Below, piece by piece: positions 52,364 through 61,058 of a DNA stretch of 64,000 nucleotides. How positions within the stretch are numbered: the stretch's first letter is position 1; every line of letters starts with the position of its first letter. Source of the DNA: JAPPFW01 sp965200835. GTDB taxonomy: Bacteria > Actinomycetota > Acidimicrobiia > Spongiisociales > Spongiisociaceae. The DNA lies in the NCBI GenBank assembly GCA_965200835.1, contig OZ241390.1, forward strand, positions 1,178,001 through 1,242,000, read 5' to 3'. The notes under the pieces were generated by a model. That model was given only the letters and a program-made list of their open reading frames with translations. It had not been told where the DNA came from and did not search any database. A program made the position numbers and the translations under genes.

Positions 52364-53029
52364 ATGTCATCGTCGTCGGTAGTAGGGTTCATAGACGCCG
52401 GACTTCTCCGAGCCGAGGGGGCGCGAGCTCTGGGCGAGAGTCCTCGCAACGTGCGGCTCGACGCCGAGGCGGTCGTGAACTGGTACAAGGAAACTGCCTA
52501 CCGGGAGTCTGGAAGGTTCCTGCGTGTGTACTGGTACGACGCCCGGTTCGAATACGGCCATGACCATGCCGACGGGCAGCGGCGCTTCTTCACAGCTTTG
52601 GCCCAGACCCCTGGCATCCAGCTGCGACTCGGACGCATCGTCGAGAGCCGGCCGTGGTTCGAACCCGGGATCCGGGAGGCACTGAGGCGGACGGCCACCG
52701 GGATGGGACTGGATCCTGTCGCCTTGATGGAGGAGTTCGATCAGAACTGGTTCTTCCGCCCGGACCGGCGCCAGAAGGGAGTCGACACCCTGGTAGCCAT
52801 GGATCTGGTGCGTCTGGCGGCGCGCGGGGTGTACGACACGGCCCTGCTCACTTCGGGAGACGGGGATCTGGTGGAACCGGTGCGTGCCGCCCAGGAACTC
52901 GGGGTCCGGCTGGTGATCGTCACTCCTGACCGGTACTGCGTGGCACGCGAGGTCACCGAGCTGGCTGACGAGATCATCGAGATCGACGAGGATGAACTGC
53001 TCCGGATGCTCCCCCGCCGGATGTCGTAG
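52364..53029 (+). CDS. NYN-domain (PIN-like) protein
   Basis: A 221-residue protein from ATG 52364, preceded by ggaggtgttagag; the open frame continues upstream without family similarity. Acidic residues are in VVGFIDAGLLRAEG, RQKGVDTLVAMDLVRLA and DTALLTSGDGDLVEPVRAAQ, the NYN/LabA-type PIN-like fold with a metal-binding Asp triad. Such proteins are predicted RNases. It lies 67 bases upstream of a MrfA-like helicase gene. Confidence 0.87.
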   Translation: MSSSSVVGFIDAGLLRAEGARALGESPRNVRLDAEAVVNWYKETAYRESGRFLRVYWYDARFEYGHDHADGQRRFFTALAQTPGIQLRLGRIVESRPWFEPGIREALRRTATGMGLDPVALMEEFDQNWFFRPDRRQKGVDTLVAMDLVRLAARGVYDTALLTSGDGDLVEPVRAAQELGVRLVIVTPDRYCVAREVTELADEIIEIDEDELLRMLPRRMS

Positions 53030-53096
53030 CCGCAGTCATCCATCCCGGAAGTGACCGGAAGGAGCTGGACCCGGCGAAGGCCGGAAAGGAGCGGCC

Positions 53097-55367
53097 ATGG
53101 CGGGAATCGACCTCCGGCTACTCGTCGAGCGGTGGAGGCGGGACACCGGCTCGGACGGCCAGCTGACACACACCAGGACCTTGCCGGCTCGGCAGGCCCG
53201 GTTCGAAGATCTCGACCCTCCCCTACCGGAGAAGCTCGCTGCGCGCCTGGCGGGCCGGGGCGTCGCCAGCCTGTATCGCCATCAGGCCAGGGCGGTCCGG
53301 AACATCCGGGAGGGTCGCCATGTCGTCCTGGTATCCGGTACCGCCTCGGGCAAGACACTCTGCTACCAGATCCCCATAGCCGAGCGGATCCTGCAGGATC
53401 CCTCTAGTACCGCCCTGCTCGTCTATCCGACCAAAGCCCTGGCCCAGGATCAGCTTGGTTCCCTGCTGCGGCTACGGCTTCCGGGATTGGTGGCTTCCAC
53501 CTACGACGGGGACCTAGAGAAGAGCCGGCGTAGCCGGGTGAGAAAGACCGCCAACGTCATCCTCACCAACCCCGACATGCTCCACTACGGGATCCTGCCT
53601 CACCACGGGTTGTGGTCGTCCTTCCTGTCCCGTCTCAAGTATGTCGTCATCGACGAGATGCACTACCTGCGGGGGATGTTCGGGAGCCATAGCGCCCACG
53701 TGTTCCGGAGGCTGCGCCGGCTGGCTGCCTACTACGGATCGGCACCTACCTTCCTGCTCACCTCGGCGACGATCGGCAACCCGGCCGAGCTGGCCACCAA
53801 GCTCACCGGGCTCGAAGCAACCCTCGTGGAGGGGGATGATTCCCCGACCGGCGAGCGGCTGGTAGTTCTGTGGAATCCACCGCTGGAGGACCCGGTGGGC
53901 GGCGCCCGGCGGTCCCCCCTGTACGAGACCACCCGGCTGTATGTGGATCTGGTGCGAGAGGGCGTCCATACCATCGTGTTCGGGCGGAGCCGCAAGACGA
54001 CCGAGCTGATACATATCGAGGCAGCCCGGCGACTTGGTGATCTGAGCATGCTCATCTCTCCCTATCGAGCCGGCTATGCGGCCTCCGACCGTCGCCGGAT
54101 CGAGCAGCAGCTCTTCTCCGGGGAACTGCTGGGGATCGCCGCTACCAACGCTCTCGAGCTGGGCATCGACGTGGGTGGCCTGGACGCCGCCCTGCTCTGT
54201 ACCTTTCCCGGAACGGTTTCGTCCTTCCGACAGCAATCCGGGCGGGCCGGGAGATCCAGCCGGATGGCATTGGTGGTGCTGGTGGCGGGCGAGGATGCGC
54301 TCGACCAGTACTTCATGGCCCATCCGGGTGAGCTCTTCGCTCGCTCTCCCGAGTCGGCGGTGGTCAATCCGGAGAACCGGCGGATCCTCGACGCTCATCT
54401 GCAGTGCGCAGCTCATGAGCTGCCACTCGTCCTCGCTGATCGTGACTACTTCGGTGAGGAGCTCGAGGAGGCCGGCAGTCGACTGGTAGCCGAGGGGCGC
54501 CTCCGGCCGCAACAGGCCAAGCTCCTATGGAGAGGGCGTCGCTCACCGGCCTACCGGATCAGTCTCCGCTCATCGGACAGCCGCAGGTTCTCCATCTACG
54601 ACGCTCGGAGCGGGAAGGGCATCGGCCACCTCGAGTGGGACCGGGCCTTCTCGGATGCACACGAAGGCGCGGTGTATCTCCACCATGGGAAGACCTTCGT
54701 GATCCAGAGCATGGATCTGGAGAGGCTCGAGATCGTAGCCCGGCCGGCCCGGGTCGGCTACTACACGGAGCCCTTCATCGATAAGGACCTGCGGATCATT
54801 CACGAGGACCGGAGCGACGTTACGGGCGATATGGCCTGCCATCTCGGTCGGGTGCGGGTGGCATCCCAGGTGGTGGGTTTCCGGCGGCGGTTCAGGAGGG
54901 GAGGGAGCAAGACCGGGAAGCTCGAGAATCTGGACGTGCCGGCAGTCGAGATCGAAACCCAGGCATTCTGGTTCACGCCCACGCAAGAGTTGCTGGAGAA
55001 GGCCCGGCTCGACCGGCGGAGCGCACCGGGAGCCCTCCATGCCGCCGAGCACACGATGATCGGCATGATGCCCCTGTTTGCCATCTGTGACCGGTCCGAT
55101 GTGGGTGGCCTCTCCACCTATCGCCACCCTGACACCGGCGGGCCGGCCATTTTCATCCACGATGGCTACGACGGAGGTGCCGGCATCTCCCCGATCGCCT
55201 ACCGGTCGGTCGGCAAGCTGGTGGCGGCCACGCTCGAAACCCTTCGCCGGTGCTCATGCGCCACCGGATGCCCGTCGTGTGTGCAATCACCCAAGTGTGG
55301 CAACTTCAACGAGCCGCTATCGAAGGGTGGCGCCGAGCGGCTTCTGGCGGCAGCTGTGGAGGAGTGA
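53097..55367 (+). CDS. DEAD/DEAH-box helicase, MrfA/YprA type
   Basis: A 756-residue superfamily 2 helicase. Motif I is VSGTASGKTLCYQIP, Ia YPTKALAQDQ, II VIDEMHYLRG, III FLLTSATIGNP, V LELGIDVGGLDAALL and VI QQSGRAGRSSRMALVV. The C-terminal DUF1998 region ends in a four-cysteine cluster, CSCATGCPSCVQSPKCGNFN. In Bacillus, MrfA works with the exonuclease MrfB to repair mitomycin C damage. No MrfB-like exonuclease is adjacent; the preceding NYN protein is a possible nuclease partner, which is inference. Confidence 0.92.
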   Translation: MAGIDLRLLVERWRRDTGSDGQLTHTRTLPARQARFEDLDPPLPEKLAARLAGRGVASLYRHQARAVRNIREGRHVVLVSGTASGKTLCYQIPIAERILQDPSSTALLVYPTKALAQDQLGSLLRLRLPGLVASTYDGDLEKSRRSRVRKTANVILTNPDMLHYGILPHHGLWSSFLSRLKYVVIDEMHYLRGMFGSHSAHVFRRLRRLAAYYGSAPTFLLTSATIGNPAELATKLTGLEATLVEGDDSPTGERLVVLWNPPLEDPVGGARRSPLYETTRLYVDLVREGVHTIVFGRSRKTTELIHIEAARRLGDLSMLISPYRAGYAASDRRRIEQQLFSGELLGIAATNALELGIDVGGLDAALLCTFPGTVSSFRQQSGRAGRSSRMALVVLVAGEDALDQYFMAHPGELFARSPESAVVNPENRRILDAHLQCAAHELPLVLADRDYFGEELEEAGSRLVAEGRLRPQQAKLLWRGRRSPAYRISLRSSDSRRFSIYDARSGKGIGHLEWDRAFSDAHEGAVYLHHGKTFVIQSMDLERLEIVARPARVGYYTEPFIDKDLRIIHEDRSDVTGDMACHLGRVRVASQVVGFRRRFRRGGSKTGKLENLDVPAVEIETQAFWFTPTQELLEKARLDRRSAPGALHAAEHTMIGMMPLFAICDRSDVGGLSTYRHPDTGGPAIFIHDGYDGGAGISPIAYRSVGKLVAATLETLRRCSCATGCPSCVQSPKCGNFNEPLSKGGAERLLAAAVEE

Positions 55368-55393
55368 AACCCCCTACGTCGGACGCGTCCGTT

Positions 55394-56233
55394 TCAGCCC
55401 TGTCTCGCCTTCCGAACCCGTACCTGGAGGCTGGAACCGGCCAGAGTTATGAAGAAGAGGACCACCGGGATCACCGCCATCGTGGCGGAACCGGCGGTGT
55501 TGGCGTGGAAACTGATCACCAGACCGGCTACCACGCTGAACAGGCCGATGGCCGCACTGGTGAAGATCATGGCGGGCACCCTCCGGACCAGCAGCGCGGC
55601 CGCGGCCGGCGGTCCGACCAGCAAGCCGAGGGCCAGCAGGGTGCCGACCGTCCGGAAGGATCCGATGATGGCCAGCGTTATCAAAGTCAGCAGGACCCCG
55701 TGCGCTAATCCGGGCCGCAGACCTAGCAAGCGGGCCTTCTGTTTATTGAACGACAAAGTGAGGAAGGCTCGGTACAACAAGACGGAGGCCACCGCTACCA
55801 CCGAGGTCACTCCGGCCAGCAGGAGGATGTCGCCCGAAGTAACCCCAAGGGTGTCTCCGAACAGGATGGCGGTCAGGCTGCCACTGTAGGAGGGCGTTCG
55901 GGAGATGAAGATGACCCCCATCCCGAGCATCCCCACGTACAGCAGGCCGATACCCGTATCCTCGGGAAATAGGGTCTGGCGGTTGACGAGGTTGATCCCG
56001 ACGATCATCACGATGGCCGCCAGCACTGCTCCGATGAAGATGTTGAATCCGATCAGGATGGCCAGAGCGATTCCGGGGATTATCCCGTGGATCAGGGCCT
56101 CGCCCAGGAAGCTCATCCCCCGGATCACGACCCATGTTCCCACCAGCGATCCGGATACGGCAGCCAGAGCCCCCGCAATCAAGGCTCTCTGCTGGAAACC
56201 CAGCTGGAACGGTTCGGCAAGCCAGTCCACCAC
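55394..56233 (-). CDS. znuB: Zinc/manganese-type ABC transporter permease (ZnuB/AztB)
   Basis: A 279-residue ABC-3 family permease with about eight membrane helices. Features are FQQRALIAGALAAVSGSLVG, GMSFLGEALIHGIIPGIALA (the EAA-like coupling loop region), LFGDTLGVTSGD and RTVGTLLALGLLVGPPAAA. It is in the same orientation as the binding-protein gene, 124 bases downstream of it. The ATPase (ZnuC) usually found in this operon is absent, and the 124-base gap holds no recognisable piece of it. Confidence 0.9.
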   Translation of the reverse strand: MVDWLAEPFQLGFQQRALIAGALAAVSGSLVGTWVVIRGMSFLGEALIHGIIPGIALAILIGFNIFIGAVLAAIVMIVGINLVNRQTLFPEDTGIGLLYVGMLGMGVIFISRTPSYSGSLTAILFGDTLGVTSGDILLLAGVTSVVAVASVLLYRAFLTLSFNKQKARLLGLRPGLAHGVLLTLITLAIIGSFRTVGTLLALGLLVGPPAAAALLVRRVPAMIFTSAAIGLFSVVAGLVISFHANTAGSATMAVIPVVLFFITLAGSSLQVRVRKARQG

Positions 56234-56357
56234 TGCCGGATACTAGGCCGGCGGTGGTGGACCGGCTTTAGGCAGATCCTCGGGCTGAGCGGCCTGGCGT
56301 ACCGTCCGACGAGCGACTAGCTCGGGAACCAGTACGCCAGGGCAGGGACGCAACCTG

Positions 56358-57584
56358 CTAGCTGAGGGCATCTGCTATTCGCTGGGCGTTCGTGCGCAGC
56401 ATTCCGATCAGGGTTTCGCCCGGAGATCCCGGTTCGCCAAGTGAGCCGGTGTAGAGCTCAACCACCACCACACCCGTCTCGTCGGCTATTGCCTGGGCTA
56501 GCACGGGGGACTGGATGGTCTCGGAGAAGACCGCCGGTACCCCTTGCTCGATGATGGTGGCCACCAGCGTCGCCATCTCCTCGGAGCTCGGCTCGGCCAG
56601 GGTGCTAACCCCTGGGATCACCGTGTCGACTACTTCGAAGCCGTAGCGCGCCGCGAAGTAGCCAAGGCTGTCGTGGTTGGTTACCAGCTTGCGAGCTTCA
56701 GGGGGGACAACCTCGAGGATTTCCGCGATCTCGGCGTCGAGGTCCTCCAACTGGGAGGCGTAGGCGGCGGCCCGCTCCGTCCAGTCGGTGTCCGGATCCA
56801 GGGCGGCCAGCTGCTCACCGATGAGCGTGGCGGCAAGAGCTACCCGCTGGGGGTCCTGCCAGAAGTGAGGGTCCTCACTTCCGTGGTCGTGGTCGTGGTC
56901 GTCTTCTTCGTGGGCTTCTTCGCCTTCGCCCTCGTGGTCGTGGTCGTGGTCGTCTTCTTCGTGGGCTTCTTCGCCTTCGCCCTCGTGGTCGTGGTCGTGG
57001 TCGTCTTCTTCGTGGGCTTCTTCGCCTTCGCCCTCGTGGTCGTGGTCGTCTTCTTCGTGGGCTTCTTCGCCTTCGCCCTCGTGGTCGTGGTCGTCTTCTT
57101 CGTGGGCTTCTTCGCCTTCGCCCTCGTGGTCGTGGTCATGTTCGTCCTCGTGGCCGTCGCCGCCACCGAACGGCAGCGGATCTAGGTATTCGCCCACCTC
57201 GAAAACGTTGGCGCCGTCCCCCCTGGCGGTGTCGAGTACATCGAGGAGTCCCTCTTCCAGGAGGAGACCATTGGCCACTACCAGGTCGGCTTCATGCAAT
57301 AGCGCGGTCTGAGCTGAGGACGGCCGGTAGTCATGGGGATCGCCCCCGACGGGAATGAGAACCGACACATCCGCCTGATTGCCGACCACCTGGGAAACGA
57401 TGTCCCCCAGGACGGAAGTGGTAGCCACGATCTTTAGCCGGCTCTCGCCCGGGCCGTCCGTCGGCTGCTCCTCCACCGCCACCGGATCGGAAGAACTGGT
57501 GGTCGTGCCGTCATCGGTGCCGCAGGCAGCAAACGGGAGCAGCAGGCCCAGTACGAACAACAGAACACGTAACCTTCCCAGCAT
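56358..57584 (-). CDS. znuA: Zinc ABC transporter substrate-binding lipoprotein with His-rich loop
   Basis: A 408-residue cluster A-I (ZnuA/AztC-like) binding protein. The lipobox is LLLPFAACG. The metal-site regions are SVLIPVGGDPHDYRPSSAQ, EDPHFWQDPQRVALAATLI and LVTNHDSLGYFAARYGFEVV. Between helices is an unusually long His/Glu/Asp loop of five near-identical 15-17 residue repeats (HDHDHEGEGEEAHEEDD type). ATG 57584 follows aaggag with eight bases of spacing and replaces a longer start at 57614. An inverted-repeat operator candidate lies just upstream. Confidence 0.92.
   Translation of the reverse strand: MLGRLRVLLFVLGLLLPFAACGTDDGTTTSSSDPVAVEEQPTDGPGESRLKIVATTSVLGDIVSQVVGNQADVSVLIPVGGDPHDYRPSSAQTALLHEADLVVANGLLLEEGLLDVLDTARGDGANVFEVGEYLDPLPFGGGDGHEDEHDHDHEGEGEEAHEEDDHDHEGEGEEAHEEDDHDHEGEGEEAHEEDDHDHDHEGEGEEAHEEDDHDHDHEGEGEEAHEEDDHDHDHGSEDPHFWQDPQRVALAATLIGEQLAALDPDTDWTERAAAYASQLEDLDAEIAEILEVVPPEARKLVTNHDSLGYFAARYGFEVVDTVIPGVSTLAEPSSEEMATLVATIIEQGVPAVFSETIQSPVLAQAIADETGVVVVELYTGSLGEPGSPGETLIGMLRTNAQRIADALS
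56876..57137. repeat. Tandem repeat encoding the His-rich loop of ZnuA
   Basis: Five units of 51, 51, 45, 45 and about 45 bases, almost identical in DNA, encode HDHDHEGEGEEAHEEDD or the shorter HDHEGEGEEAHEEDD. The DNA similarity, including third positions, points to recent expansion by slippage or unequal recombination. Confidence 0.9.
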
Positions 57585-57599
57585 GATGGCTGCTCCTTC

Positions 57600-57629
57600 T
57601 GCAACGAGTTGCAATAACGGATCGTTGCA
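57600..57629. promoter_or_regulatory. Overlapping inverted repeats upstream of znuA, candidate metalloregulator site
   Basis: tgcaacgagttgca (57600-57613) is a perfect 6-bp inverted repeat with a 2-base spacer, and tgcaa-N10-ttgca (57610-57629) overlaps it. They lie 16-45 bases before the znuA start, where a Zur-type repressor would block transcription. The regulator itself is not in the window. Confidence 0.55.
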
Positions 57630-57637
57630 TCAGTATA

Positions 57638-58066
57638 TCAGCCGGGCGGACGACCGCCGCCGGGTTGGGAAACACCGAGTAGAGCTACCGGTGTGAACTC
57701 GGCGGCGGCCGTTGCTTCGAGGGTGACCTCCCGGAGGCCGAGGATGGCCGTTCGCAACCTGGCGGTCACTACGGCCGTCCTCGGACCGTATCCGGGGTCA
57801 TGGGGGCAGGCACAGCGCACCAGGACCGCACCGTTGGCCCGAACCATCTTCGCGGCTTCATGGTGGGGGATCCCGATGCTCCGAACGGGCGGAACGTGAC
57901 CGGGGCCGCCGCCAGCGCTCCAGCTTCGGCGGCGGTGACCACCCTCGGCCCTGGCAACTACCACCTGGCCGATCCCGGCTAGGGCAACCACCAGGGTGAA
58001 TCCGAACACCAGGATCCCCACCAACAACACGGTTACCGAACCCCGTTCCGTCCTCATCGGTGCCAT
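57638..58066 (-). CDS. TadE-like/Rv3654c-type small protein of the pilus operon, with an internal frame excursion
   Basis: A 142-residue open frame. The N-terminus RGSVTVLLVGILVFGFTLVV, then ALAGIGQVVVARA, is a pilin-like membrane helix, and the end (MVRANGAVLVRCACP, then RTAVVTARLRTAILGL) fits the Rv3654c family. The middle (about 57945-57870) reads arginine/glycine-rich nonsense in this frame. The neighbouring frame there has the expected VTAAEAGALAAAPVTFRPFG, then ASGSP. One base change in length at each side would restore the family sequence; the two shifts compensate each other. Confidence 0.65.
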   Translation of the reverse strand: MAPMRTERGSVTVLLVGILVFGFTLVVALAGIGQVVVARAEGGHRRRSWSAGGGPGHVPPVRSIGIPHHEAAKMVRANGAVLVRCACPHDPGYGPRTAVVTARLRTAILGLREVTLEATAAAEFTPVALLGVSQPGGGRPPG

Positions 58067-58067
58067 G

Positions 58068-58430
58068 TCAGGCTTCGACCCGCATCGACGTGGTGGATTC
58101 CAGCGGCACCTGGAACCCGCCGAGGATGGGCAAGACCTCGTGAGTCACTACCACGGTCACCCGGGCCGGCTCTCCGACCACGGATGGGCGACGGACAGTA
58201 ACTCGAGCACGCCCGCCGAGGTCCTCGGTGAGGACCTGGCGGGCGGCGTCGATGGCTTTGGACGTGTCGGGTACGGTGGCCGCTACCCGTGCGCCTTCAC
58301 GGGATGCGGCGGCCACCTGGAGCGAGACCCTCGCGACCACCGTCACTTCGGCCAGCATCACAACCAGCAAGCAAACGATGGGGAGGAGGAGCGCGAACTC
58401 CACGGTGGCCGAACCGCGTTCTTCTCTCAG
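58068..58430 (-). CDS. TadE-family pilus assembly protein
   Basis: A protein of about 120 residues. It begins REERGSATVEFALLLPIVCL, then LVVMLAEVTVVARVSLQVAA, the prepilin-like TadE helix with the conserved Glu, and continues ASREGARVAATVP. There is no ATG, GTG or TTG before the conserved block. The best start is CTG 58430, which overlaps the TGA of the pilin gene (CTGA). It would act in the envelope as a minor pilin. Confidence 0.75.
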   Translation of the reverse strand: MREERGSATVEFALLLPIVCLLVVMLAEVTVVARVSLQVAAASREGARVAATVPDTSKAIDAARQVLTEDLGGRARVTVRRPSVVGEPARVTVVVTHEVLPILGGFQVPLESTTSMRVEA

Positions 58431-58624
58431 CCGACCAACCCGATGATGGAGCGGAGGACCGATCCGAAGAACCTGCCGAACAGGTTGGTCTTGTTTATCC
58501 ACGTGAGGAGTAGTGAGGCCGTGCCGGCGGCGCACATCCCCACCAGGGTGTACTCGACGGTTGCCTGACCCTTCTCTCCGGCGACGGTACGGATAGCGCG
58601 GCGCACCAAGTGGGTGAGTCTCAT
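58427..58624 (-). CDS. Flp/DUF4244-type small pilin
   Basis: A 65-residue protein from ATG 58624 (aaaggaaac upstream). A basic leader (RLTHLVRRAIRTVAGEKGQA) is followed by TVEYTLVGMCAAGTASLLLTW, the Gly/Ala-xx-TVEY processing region and hydrophobic helix of Flp-type pilins in actinobacteria. It is the likely structural subunit of the Tad pilus encoded here. Confidence 0.8.
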   Translation of the reverse strand: MRLTHLVRRAIRTVAGEKGQATVEYTLVGMCAAGTASLLLTWINKTNLFGRFFGSVLRSIIGLVG

Positions 58625-58693
58625 TTTGGGTTTCCTTTCTGCCACTAGGGCATGACCACCGGCGTCCGGCCGGTACGGGGGGAAGTGACATCT

Positions 58694-59335
58694 TCAGAGG
58701 GATAGGTAGGGATCGAAGATCCGTGCCAGCGAGGGCAGGATCAGCGGACCGACCACCAGGATCAGGAGTCCGGGCAGCACCAATAGGCTGAGCGGAAGGA
58801 CCATCTTCACCGGCAGGCGTCGGGCATGCTCCACCGCCCGGGCTCGGGTGGCTTCCCGGTTCTCGGTGGCCAGCGCGTTCAGCGCCAGTCCCAGAGGTGC
58901 CCCGGAGAGATGGGCGGCGCCAAGTTGGCGGAACAGCCGCCCAGCCACTCCGGAGGCGGTCAGCAGGGCGTTGGTGAGGCCATCCTGTACCGAGCGGCGG
59001 AGGATGATGTCCACCTCCTCGCCCAGGCTTGACCTCAGGCCCAGGCGAGCCAGCTGCAGGGCGGCCACCATCGACAGGCCACCAGAGAGGCCGATGACCA
59101 TCGAGTGGATGAGGATCTCCACTTCCCGCTCGGCGTGCTCGCGAGCCAGACGTTGCAATCTGAGCGTCCGGCTGCGGCGCAGGGAGAGCCAGGCGAACGC
59201 GATGCTCACTCCAGCTACCGGGTTGGCCAGCCCGGTAGCCAGGCCGGCGGCAGCCACTGCTCGATTGGTGGGCGAGAGAAAACGAAGCACGGCGAACGCC
59301 ACGATGGCTACCGAGACGAGGGTGAAGGGGCTCAT
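58694..59335 (-). CDS. tadC: Tad pilus inner-membrane protein TadC (T2SS F domain)
   Basis: A 213-residue membrane protein. N-terminal helices (FTLVSVAIVAFAVLRFL) are followed by the T2SSF cytoplasmic helical domain (VEILIHSMVIGLSGGLSMVA, SLGEEVDIILRRSVQDGL, ALATENREATRARAVEHARR) and a C-terminal helix pair (MVLPLSLLVLPGLLILVVGP). It forms the pilus platform with TadB. Its ATG overlaps the TadB stop by four bases. Confidence 0.85.
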   Translation of the reverse strand: MSPFTLVSVAIVAFAVLRFLSPTNRAVAAAGLATGLANPVAGVSIAFAWLSLRRSRTLRLQRLAREHAEREVEILIHSMVIGLSGGLSMVAALQLARLGLRSSLGEEVDIILRRSVQDGLTNALLTASGVAGRLFRQLGAAHLSGAPLGLALNALATENREATRARAVEHARRLPVKMVLPLSLLVLPGLLILVVGPLILPSLARIFDPYLSL

Positions 59336-60018
59336 CGCAGTCCCCTCCCTATCATCAGGATCGCCCCGGCACCCGACAGCAGCAGTACGGAACCGATAGC
59401 TACCAGGATGGGCCCGATGGTCCCCAGGGCCATCAGCTGGGCGAACATCCCGGTGGAGATGGCTACCGCCAGCCCTCCTATCGGGATGGCTAGGAGAACT
59501 ACCACCGAGGCGCGAGCAGTGGCGCCGGCCGCCCTAGTCTCCCGGCGCAGATCTATGCGATCGGCCTGGATCCCGGCCAGGGTGGCGAAGGCCGAGGCGA
59601 CCTGGCCTCCACTCTTGGCCCCGATCCGGATGGCGGCGGCCGCTAGGTGGCCGGTACCGGGCAGCGCTACCGCGGCCGCCCTAGCTACCTCGTCCATGGA
59701 GTATCCAGAGCGGGCCAGCCGAGCCATATAGGTCAGGTCGAGCTCGGGGGCCCTGACGGCTGCTTCCACCAGCGATTGGCGGAGGCTGCGACCGGCCTGT
59801 AGTTCGGCGCTGACCGCTTGCAGGTAGGCGACTTCCTGGTACGGATCGTTTCGCCGGGCGCGGCGGGCGATCACGATCAGGACACCCAGTCCGGCCAGGC
59901 TCATCCACCACGGCAGAAGAGTGGCTGCGCCGAGGGCCAGAGGCTCCCAGAAGCGCCGGGGCCGCAGAGCAACGCCTACTGCCACAAGTAGGATCGTCAG
60001 CACGGCAGCTCCCGGCAC
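59332..60018 (-). CDS. tadB: Tad pilus inner-membrane protein TadB (T2SS F domain)
   Basis: A 228-residue protein with two N-terminal hydrophobic helices, the helical F domain (VAYLQAVSAELQAGRSLRQS; RLARSGYSMDEVARAAAVAL; KSGGQVASAFATLAGIQADR) and C-terminal helices (VVLLAIPIGGLAVAISTGMF). It overlaps tadA upstream by 22 bases and tadC downstream by four, so all are one operon. Confidence 0.85.
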   Translation of the reverse strand: MPGAAVLTILLVAVGVALRPRRFWEPLALGAATLLPWWMSLAGLGVLIVIARRARRNDPYQEVAYLQAVSAELQAGRSLRQSLVEAAVRAPELDLTYMARLARSGYSMDEVARAAAVALPGTGHLAAAAIRIGAKSGGQVASAFATLAGIQADRIDLRRETRAAGATARASVVVLLAIPIGGLAVAISTGMFAQLMALGTIGPILVAIGSVLLLSGAGAILMIGRGLR

Positions 60019-61058
60019 CCATCCTGGTCGACCTCGGCGATCACTTCCAGGTAACGGTGGCCATCCCGGCGGGTGAGATGCACGACCAGGTCCACACCCG
60101 AACGGAGCTGGCGCCGGATGGCCAGTTCCCCGACCACCTCGCCCGAGAGCGCCAGGGTCTCAAGACGCCAGAGAGCATCCTCGGGTCCGTTGGCATGGAC
60201 GGTGGACAGGCTCCCATCGTGGCCGGTGTTCATGGCCGAGATCATGTCGAGAGCCTCCGGACCTCTCACCTCTCCCACGATGATGCGGTCGGGCCGGAGC
60301 CGGAGGGCCGTTCTGACCAGGTCGGAGAGGGTCACCTGGCCGGTTCCCTCGGCATTGGGAGGCCGCGCCTCGAGGCGCACTACGTGACCCGCAAACCGGA
60401 GCTCGGCGGTGTCCTCGATAGTCACGATCCGCTCACTGGTCGGTACGGTGGCCGCCATGGCGTTGAGCAGAGTGGTCTTGCCGGTTCCGGTACCGCCGCT
60501 GACCACGATGTTCTTGCGATCCAGGATGGCCTGCTCGAGCACATTGTGCTGGCCGGGAGACATGGAGCCCCAGGCGATGAAGGTCCCCAGATCGGGCGCC
60601 ACGGCTGTGAAGCGGCGGATAGCCACTATCGGCCCCTCCACCGAGACCGGCGGGATCACGGCGTGGAGCCGGCTCCCATCCGGCAAGCGGGCACTGACCA
60701 GCGGGCTGGCCCGGTCGAGCCTCAGTCCTAGTGGTGCAATGGTGCGCTCGACCGCCGCCATGACCGCCTGATCATCGGCGAACACCACGTCGGTGGGCTC
60801 CAGGACTCCCCGGCGTTCCACCCACACCTCGTGCGGTCCGTTGACGAACACGTCCGACACTGCCGGATCGCGGAATAGTGGCTCGATCGGCCCCATCCCC
60901 ACCAGGTTGTCCATCACCATGTCCACGATTTTGGGCGAGGAGAGCGGTGACGCGATCGAGAGGATGCGCCTGACCTCCGCCTCAGCGGATTCGCGGCTCA
61001 GTTCGATGTCGGACTCCAGCACCCGCCGAAGGACCCGGTCAACTACCGCCATGGCCAT
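59997..61058 (-). CDS. tadA: Tad pilus assembly ATPase TadA/CpaF
   Basis: A 353-residue secretion ATPase that powers pilus assembly. Walker A is VVSGGTGTGKTTLLNAMAAT, the Asp box IVTIEDTAELRF, the His box TVHANGPEDALWRLETLAL, and Walker B RPDRIIVGEVRGPEALDM. The N-terminal PLFRDPAVSDVFVNGPHEVW is typical of CpaF. Start candidates are ATG 61058 and 61052 (ggag upstream) and 61088; the longer frame to 61304 is a shadow of the preceding gene. Confidence 0.92.
   Translation of the reverse strand: MAMAVVDRVLRRVLESDIELSRESAEAEVRRILSIASPLSSPKIVDMVMDNLVGMGPIEPLFRDPAVSDVFVNGPHEVWVERRGVLEPTDVVFADDQAVMAAVERTIAPLGLRLDRASPLVSARLPDGSRLHAVIPPVSVEGPIVAIRRFTAVAPDLGTFIAWGSMSPGQHNVLEQAILDRKNIVVSGGTGTGKTTLLNAMAATVPTSERIVTIEDTAELRFAGHVVRLEARPPNAEGTGQVTLSDLVRTALRLRPDRIIVGEVRGPEALDMISAMNTGHDGSLSTVHANGPEDALWRLETLALSGEVVGELAIRRQLRSGVDLVVHLTRRDGHRYLEVIAEVDQDGCRELPC

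Noticed and set aside
56876..57137. CRISPR-like regular repeats
   Set aside because: The units are contiguous, 45-51 bases long, in frame, and encode a His-rich loop; there are no unique spacers. No CRISPR array was seen anywhere in the window.
56544..57185. Plus-strand frame with Val/Phe-rich repeats
   Set aside because: It is the complement of the His-rich repeat of znuA. The repeat leaves several frames open and gives membrane-like but meaningless sequence.
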